The notes beneath the pieces are model-generated. The model saw only the letters and a program-made list of their open reading frames with translations, had not been told where the DNA came from and searched no databases. The position numbers and the translations under genes were made by a program. Below, piece by piece: positions 58,574 to 64,000 of a stretch of 64,000 nt of DNA. The stretch spans positions 248,001 to 312,000 of the forward strand of contig JAZDSV010000001.1 of assembly GCA_036784855.1 (NCBI GenBank), written 5' to 3'. How positions within the stretch are numbered: position 1 is the first letter of the stretch; the number at the start of each line of letters is the position of its first letter. The stretch is from Aphelidium insulamus. Lineage: Eukaryota > Aphelidiomycota > Aphelidea > Aphelidiaceae.

Positions 58574-59072
58574 TTTGCAACGCCGCCACCGCGTCCCAAT
58601 GGAGTCTAATAAGCAACCAATTGTGCAGAGATGCAGGTTGCTATTTAAGCATTCAGATCATCTCAAACCCTTGCACCGATGATACTTATAAGTGGGCATG
58701 ATGATGATTAACCAAAGATGCATCGATGGTGTGCCGGCAATGTCGTCAATTCGCTTGTCTGTAAGTTTGACTACATACGGTTGTACATAGTTTGTTTGCA
58801 AATGCAAGTTAATACATAAGAGAAATTTCATATTATGCTGCAGAGTCCTAGAATTCAAGCCTTGACTATGATTATGGAACGTACAGCTGATTTTGCAGCA
58901 TGAATGGTAAAGTAATCGAACCAGTGAACTCAAAGGAACGGGGCTTCGGTAGCTCAATACTCTCTGGTTAGTAGCTGCTCTAGGTGAAGGACTAAAGTAC
59001 TTGTGGTACAACGATGTTCAAATATTCTGCCATGTTTGGCCTTGTTGGTAGCACTTATGGCATATCAGGTGC

Positions 59073-59102
59073 CCTACAGTCCTACAGTCCTACAGTCCTA
59101 CA
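59073..59102. repeat. CCTACAGT octamer direct repeat
   Basis: Three perfect copies of CCTACAGT and a partial fourth; the last CCTACA can also pair with TGTAGG at 59109-59114. Confidence 0.85.
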
Positions 59103-59475
59103 CTGACATGTAGGACCACATGTGTACATGTATGTATGAACTCTGGATTCAGCATGTTACATAGGCCACGTGTTAGAAATGAGGATGCTCATGACAGAAT
59201 CATATCGACTGCTGCAAGATACCACGTAGCTTAAAACTTCACACCGGTAGCCAAGATATTACACTCTGGTTTAACGGACACTCTCACTGCAGTGCAGTCA
59301 GTATTCCCGCTGCAGGCATCCCGGAAACGCACCCGCTCACCTAATAGCTGATCTTGACAGGATTAACAAAAGTCCAAACAGACTATGCGACGCGCCACGT
59401 CACCGCGCTGACGCACAATTACGCGCCATGAGCGTGCAACAAGCTGGAGAGCTGACGGGCCACACCGTCACGTGA

Positions 59476-62400
59476 ATGATTACCGCGAGTGAGCAAGAAC
59501 CGCTTCTTTGTCCGCCCACCACTGCCGACTACGGCGATTCGGCAGGACAACCGCCAGACTCTGCCGCCACCACGTCCGATGAGCTGATCATACCCATCGT
59601 GCCGCAGCTGCGCCCCGTGGCCACGCTGCAGTTGAGCGCCGACGTGGTGGACCAGATACACCCTGGTACGCCTGGCGGTCTGGCTACCGGCGACTGCAAG
59701 CACTACAGTGGCGTATTCACCGGTGTGGTCGGTACGTGACACTCCACCTTGCTGAGCGCGCGTGTATGCCTACCAAATTTCGGTGCAGTGCCCACCTGCG
59801 AGTTCATGTGGAGCGTGCTGCTGTTTGTGCGCTTTGGTGTCGTGGTGGGCAAGAGCGGGGTGCCCGTGACTGTGCTGTTGCTGTTCGTGTGTGCCATCAC
59901 CGTGCTGGTGACACTGTTCTCCATCGCACGCATCGCCTCCAACAGTCTGCCACACGGCAAGGTGTATCGTATACTCGAGACTTCGCTGGGACGCGGCATC
60001 GGCGGCGGCATTGCACTGTCATATTATCTGGGTCTGACAGTGTTGGTGGGCGTGGAAGTTGTGGGATCTGCTCAGGCGCTGCTGTTGACCGTGCGCGAGC
60101 TGTGCCGCGATTCACGGTTCGACTGGACCGCCACCGGCTCTCTCTACTGGGACCAGGTGCTGTTGGCCGTGGCGACTCTGGCCATATGCACGGCGCTGGC
60201 GTGCACGTTGCGCGTTAGTCACGTCGTGGCGCAGCTCTTTCTCGTCATTCTGGTCGCCTCATTCCTCTTCATGATGGCTGGTCTGCTTATTGCGGCGGTG
60301 CGGTCAGAGTCGTCGCGCTCTGTCCTCGTGTCCAACATGTGGCCTGACCCACAGCACTTTAGCCTGAGCGAGACACTCTCGTATCTGTTCCCATGCTTCT
60401 TGGGCATGTTTGTGGGCGTCAATAACAGTCGTCGGTTGCGTGCACCCGCTTCAGCGATTTCCACTGGTGGCACCGTGTCCATTCTGACGTCGCTACTATT
60501 ATATACGGTGCTTGCGGTACTGTTTGGAGCTGCCGTGCCGCATGATACCCTTATTGATAATCCTCTGATCGGGCCCGAGTTGGCGTGGCCGTGGTCCTGG
60601 GTCACTGTTCCCGGAGTGTACATTGTTGGCCTGGGCTCGGCGATGCAGTGCCTGTTGCTGGCGGCAAGCGTTCTACAGTCGCTGGCGGGCGATTATGTCC
60701 TGCCAGAGTGGACTAGGCATTTATCGCTTGACCGTGGTATGTTGAGCGTGCTTGCCGTTGTCACAGCTACCCAGTATCCCCATGCAGAGTTCACCACGGT
60801 GCCTGTGCCGGCCATTTTGTTCACAGTGGGACTGGCGCTGTTGTTGGCATTCGTGTCAGAGTTGGAGGTGGTGGCAAAGATTGCCACAATGTGCTTTCTG
60901 CTGTGCTACGGTTCCATTAATCTCGCCTGCTTTCTTCTCAGCGCATTCAAGAGCCCCGACTGGCGTCCCAAGAAAAACAGTCACTGGTTGGTTATAGTTG
61001 AAGAATTCAAGTAACATTGTTGTCCAATAACATCTGTCACAGGTCATTGTTCGCCGTGGGATGCTGCCTGTGCTTCCTACTGATGTTCCAAATCCAATGG
61101 TACTGGGCTCTTGCTGCCTTTGTGACCGTTTGTGTGGTCGCGTACTTTATTCAGACGACATCTACAAGCATTTCATGGGGCACCGGTGTGTACTTTACTC
61201 GCTCAAGCGTGGCAATTGATACATGCACAGGCTTTCAGGGTCTCATATTCCATGTGATGGTAAAATATCTGCTGTCTGCCGAGAGCGAGGAGACACGCCG
61301 CCAGGGCAGCGTCTACCTGGACATATCGGCCGAGAATGGACTAGAGGTCGAAGCGTACATGCCGCAACACGCCACAATATCTCCCGCGTGGCGCCCACAG
61401 ATTGTTACATTTGTGCCCTTCTCCGCCGACGGCTCTACCATTTCCACACCGCGCCTGGTTTCCTTCATATCGCAGCTGAAGACGCGCACATCACTCTGCA
61501 TCTTTGCCACGGTGATACCAAAGGAGGAGTTGCCGCGCCGCGACAACATTCCCGAACAGTGCCAACTCATTTATGCCATGCTGCACACTTGCCGTGTTTC
61601 ACTGCGGCACGCAATGACGGACGAAGACGTCGAGGGCTTCGTCAAGGTGTTTACAGCGCCCACTGTTCGTGTGGGGCAACGCTTGCTCCTCAGCACGGTC
61701 GGCATCGGCGACCTGACACCCAACATCCTGATTGTTGCGTGGCCCAGTGCCTACGCTGACCATGCCCGTCGCCACCGCGTGATCTACGAACTGCAGGATC
61801 TGTGGCAGATGACCACACGACTCGGGCTCTCGTACATGATTTGCAAGGGGCTGGAACGGTTCCCGACCAGCCAGATGCGTCTCGCCAAATCCATCGACGT
61901 GTGGTGGATCGTGCATGATGGACAGCTGCTTCTGCTGATTGCGTACTTGTTGAAACAGCATCCGGTCTGGGCCGACTGTTCCATTCGGCTATTCTGCCTC
62001 TGCCATATTGATGACGACATGGAGGCTGTCGAACGCGAGCTCTACGTCTATCTTGCGGTGCTGAGAATACGCGTGGAGACTGTGACCGTGGTTCCTATTC
62101 GCCTGCTTGATCCCTCATTCCAGGTAATGCAATTATAATTATTTTTTGCACCCTCATTATCATGTGTGTAGCCTACTACTTCAGATGAAGTGTCTGGTCG
62201 ACAGCAGGCCCCACCGCAATATAAGCGTTTCAGACACACGGAAGTTGCCAGTAAATTAGCTGCGGAGTTGGAAAGTGATCTGGCCGCCAGCAGGGACACC
62301 TTTGACGAGGAATTGCCGAGTGATGCAGAGCAGCTAACTGGCGACCTGGAAGCCTACGACGACTATGATGAGGGATCGATACATCTGCGGCACGTTACAT

Positions 62401-62854
62401 ATCTATTATGCATCTATTATCTATTATGCCATATCTATTATGCAAAATCCCTATGTAATAATTGAGTGACTGTGTAGAACATCAGGTGGCAGCGGTATTA
62501 GCGCCAGACAATATATGGATCCAGACAGGAGTGATATGCCGCTGCTGGCGATGCAACGACGACCCACTACACACCAGGAGCGAGTGCTGTTTGTCAATGC
62601 AATGGTCATACAGCAGTTGCGCGCTGCCATTCACACGCACTCATCCGACGCGGACCTGGTGGTGTACAACCTACCGGCGCCCACACGGCGTAATCAACAG
62701 TTCAGCTTTGGCTACGCCGCCACGGGAATGTGTAGGTGCCAAATGACTGTGTAGATATTTGCTAATATGAGCAGACTTGGAGTTGGTGGACTGGCTGATG
62801 CTCGGCATCAAGCGCTCTGTTCTACTCTACGCCAACCCGTCCTCCCGCGAATGA
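59476..62854 (+). CDS. SLC12-family cation-chloride cotransporter-like protein (SLC12A9-like)
   Basis: Model: join(59476..59731, 59789..60986, 61043..62123, 62172..62389, 62478..62731, 62775..62854), about 1,028 residues. The N-terminal tail has an acidic dileucine-type signal (EQEPLL), then the APC-fold core starts at SGVFTGVVVPTCEF and runs for about 12 helices (e.g. GIGGGIALSYYLGL, GMFVGVNNSRRL, DYVLPEWTRHLSL). A large cytosolic C-terminus follows: IDVWWIVHDGQLLLL, RLFCLCHIDDDME, YLAVLRIRVETV, and the end ADLVVYNLPAP...YLELVDWLMLGIKRSVLLY. Both KCCs and SLC12A9 share this plan; the dileucine and divergent transport core favour the SLC12A9 (endomembrane, non-canonical) group, as inference. 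The junction 62389/62478 needs a GC donor and is uncertain; a GT alternative at 62455 would add an unlikely Leu/Tyr-rich stretch. Confidence 0.8.
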
Positions 62855-63008
62855 ACTATGCCAGCCACTACATTAACACATAGACAGTTACAGCATTTGT
62901 GCTGTGTAGAGTACTGGCGTGCATATGTAAGCTGTGTGTAAATATAGACAGGCGGCAAGCACACACATACAGCAGTATACATATAGTGCATTAGCCGGAG
63001 GCCGGAGC

Positions 63009-64000
63009 ATGCCACTGGGACTGCTGGGACAGTTGGCGCAGTGGCTGCTGTCACTGCTGGGCCTGCGGGACCGTCTGCCGGCACCGGTGGAGCTGCACGG
63101 TGCGCGCTATCGAATCCGCCGCCAGATCGGCGAGGGTGGCTTCTCGTACGTGTACTTGGCCGAGTGCATGCCGCCAAGCCGTGGGCGCCGTGCCACCCCC
63201 GACAACATTGGTGACGCAGCAGAGCGGGGCCAGGCTGCTGTCGGAGATCTTGGCGGCAGGGATCAGCAGCAGCAGCAGCAGTGCCGAGTGCTTGCCATGA
63301 AGATGGTGCAGCTGCAGTTGCCGGAGCAGGAACAGATGTTTGAGCGCGAACTGGCCATGTACGGCCGCATCGGACACCACGCCAACATTGTGCGTCTCGT
63401 GGACGGCGGCAAGGTGGTGGCGGGTGGCGGTGCTGGTGGCATGCACACTGGCATCCTGCTGTTCCCGTTGTACACGCGCGGCACCGTGCAGGACCGCATA
63501 GACTCCATCAGTGCCGGCAATGGGGCGCCAATGCCGCTGGCCGAGTGGCTACAGCTGGGTCGCGGTATCTGCGCCGCGCTGTCCGTGTTCCACGCAGCAT
63601 TGCCGGAGCCGCTGGCATTCCGGGACCTCAAGGTGTGTAGGGCTGCCGTGCCTAGACGCCACATGGGTGAGTATGTGACACTTGCACAGCCGGCCAACGT
63701 GTTGGTGGCAGACACGGGCGAGCCGGTGCTGATGGACCTGGGCAGCGTGGATGTGGCGCGGCGCACAGTGCGTGACAGACGCGACGCCATGCAGCTGCAA
63801 GACACTTGCGCACAGAACTGCACGGCACCCTTCCGTCCGCCGGAACTGTTTGACGTGTGCAGCGGAATGGAGCTGGACGCGCGCACAGACACCTGGAGCC
63901 TTGGCTGCACGCTGTTCTGCATGGCGTTCCTGCGGCCACCCTTTGACGGCACTGCCACGGCCGCCGCGTCCGGTCGCGTTCCCGTGCCGGCCGGAAGCAG
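63009..64000 (+). CDS. STK16/NAK-family Ser/Thr kinase (3' end outside window)
   Basis: Visible exons 63009..63632 and 63690..64000 (311 residues, incomplete). Glycine loop IGEGGFSYVYLAE (about 40-52), Lys98 in LAMKMV, catalytic loop LAFRDLKPANVL (203-213) with Phe in place of the His of HRD, DLG in place of DFG (224-226), PPEL and TDTWSLGCTLF. The blocks EPVLMDLGS, LQDTCAQNCTAPFRPPEL and DARTDTWSLG match STK16 (MPSK1), a constitutively active, Golgi-associated kinase of the NAK group. Between the Gly loop and Lys98 is an insertion of about 45 residues with a polyglutamine run (CAG repeat, 63264-63281). The acylation-type N-terminus of animal STK16 is replaced by a hydrophobic, amphipathic helix (LLGQLAQWLLSLLGL), which could serve as the membrane anchor. 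The intron falls directly after FRDLK. Confidence 0.88.
   Translation, partial: MPLGLLGQLAQWLLSLLGLRDRLPAPVELHGARYRIRRQIGEGGFSYVYLAECMPPSRGRRATPDNIGDAAERGQAAVGDLGGRDQQQQQQCRVLAMKMVQLQLPEQEQMFERELAMYGRIGHHANIVRLVDGGKVVAGGGAGGMHTGILLFPLYTRGTVQDRIDSISAGNGAPMPLAEWLQLGRGICAALSVFHAALPEPLAFRDLKVCRAAVPRRHMGEYVTLAQPANVLVADTGEPVLMDLGSVDVARRTVRDRRDAMQLQDTCAQNCTAPFRPPELFDVCSGMELDARTDTWSLGCTLFCMAFLRPPFDGTATAAASGRVPVPAGS

Larger units (their letters stand above)
58418..59475. other. Intergenic region between the dynein and SLC12 genes
   Basis: Divergent promoters for the dynein (-) and the SLC12 transporter (+) must lie here. Visible elements: a GGTGT pentamer tract near 58456-58475, an inverted repeat (58547-58573), a direct octamer repeat (59073-59102), and near 58945-59035 a stretch with A-box-like TAGCTCAATACTCTCTGGTTAG that is too degenerate to call a tRNA. 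No coding frame is convincing. Confidence 0.5.

Noticed and set aside
58940-59040. tRNA gene or second SINE copy
   Set aside because: Only an A-box-like segment is visible; the B box and stems are too weak and the sequence does not match the unit at 41873-42145.
62390-62460. Continuation of the SLC12 exon through the Leu/Tyr-rich frame
   Set aside because: AT-rich repeats of TCTATTATG with intron-like composition; conserved C-terminal sequence resumes only after the AG at 62476-62477.

Overview
The window is nuclear DNA of a gene-dense eukaryote with a motile cilium or flagellum. Evidence: almost every gene is split by very short introns (about 33-180 nt, mostly 38-80) with GT-AG or, unusually often, GC-AG ends; an axonemal dynein heavy chain (DNAH10 type) and CFAP206 are both present; nuclear-envelope (SUN), ER (EMC3) and mitochondrial (AFG3-type m-AAA protease, AIM24) genes occur. 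TAA, TAG and TGA all end genes, so the code looks standard. I cannot name the species. The gene content would suit a flagellated protist, an early-branching opisthokont or a small animal-like lineage. There is no prokaryotic operon, rRNA or CRISPR array.

Layout. 1-3 kb: two proline-rich, probably GPI-anchored surface proteins in tandem, then an N-myristoylation-type protein with P-I-x-E repeats. 3-9 kb: a Cys glutathione peroxidase (-), a PTTG1IP-like membrane protein (-), a dual-specificity phosphatase (+) and a SUN-domain protein (+). 9-13.3 kb: a SET-domain protein and CFAP206 (both -). 13.4-25.3 kb: the most striking locus, a 2,523-residue fusion of a ZNFX1-type SF1 helicase with three CbbX/SpoVK-type AAA+ domains, followed on the same strand by a partial duplicate of 1,232 residues that lacks the helicase and has lost the Walker B glutamate of its first AAA domain. 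25.4-28.3 kb: a palindrome, a direct-repeat cluster, then a kelch-like membrane protein (-) and acireductone dioxygenase (+) sharing an 88 bp promoter. 28.4-31.7 kb: an SNM1/DCLRE1A nuclease and a zinc polyol dehydrogenase (both -). 32.3-35.5 kb: two tandem, related, secreted, low-complexity basic proteins of unknown function. 35.7-43.7 kb: m-AAA protease (+), phytochelatin synthase (-), EMC3 (-), a repeat-rich gap with a tRNA-derived SINE candidate, and AIM24 (+). 43.8-58.4 kb: the DNAH10-type dynein heavy chain (-, 22 exons). 59.5-64 kb: an SLC12 transporter (+) and an STK16-like kinase (+) cut by the window end.

Exon boundaries were assigned by hand from reading frame, splice consensus and remembered family conservation. 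Phases were checked to be consistent in every multi-exon model, but no transcript or alignment data were available. The helicase-AAA pair and the two secreted families are the candidates for previously undescribed biology.
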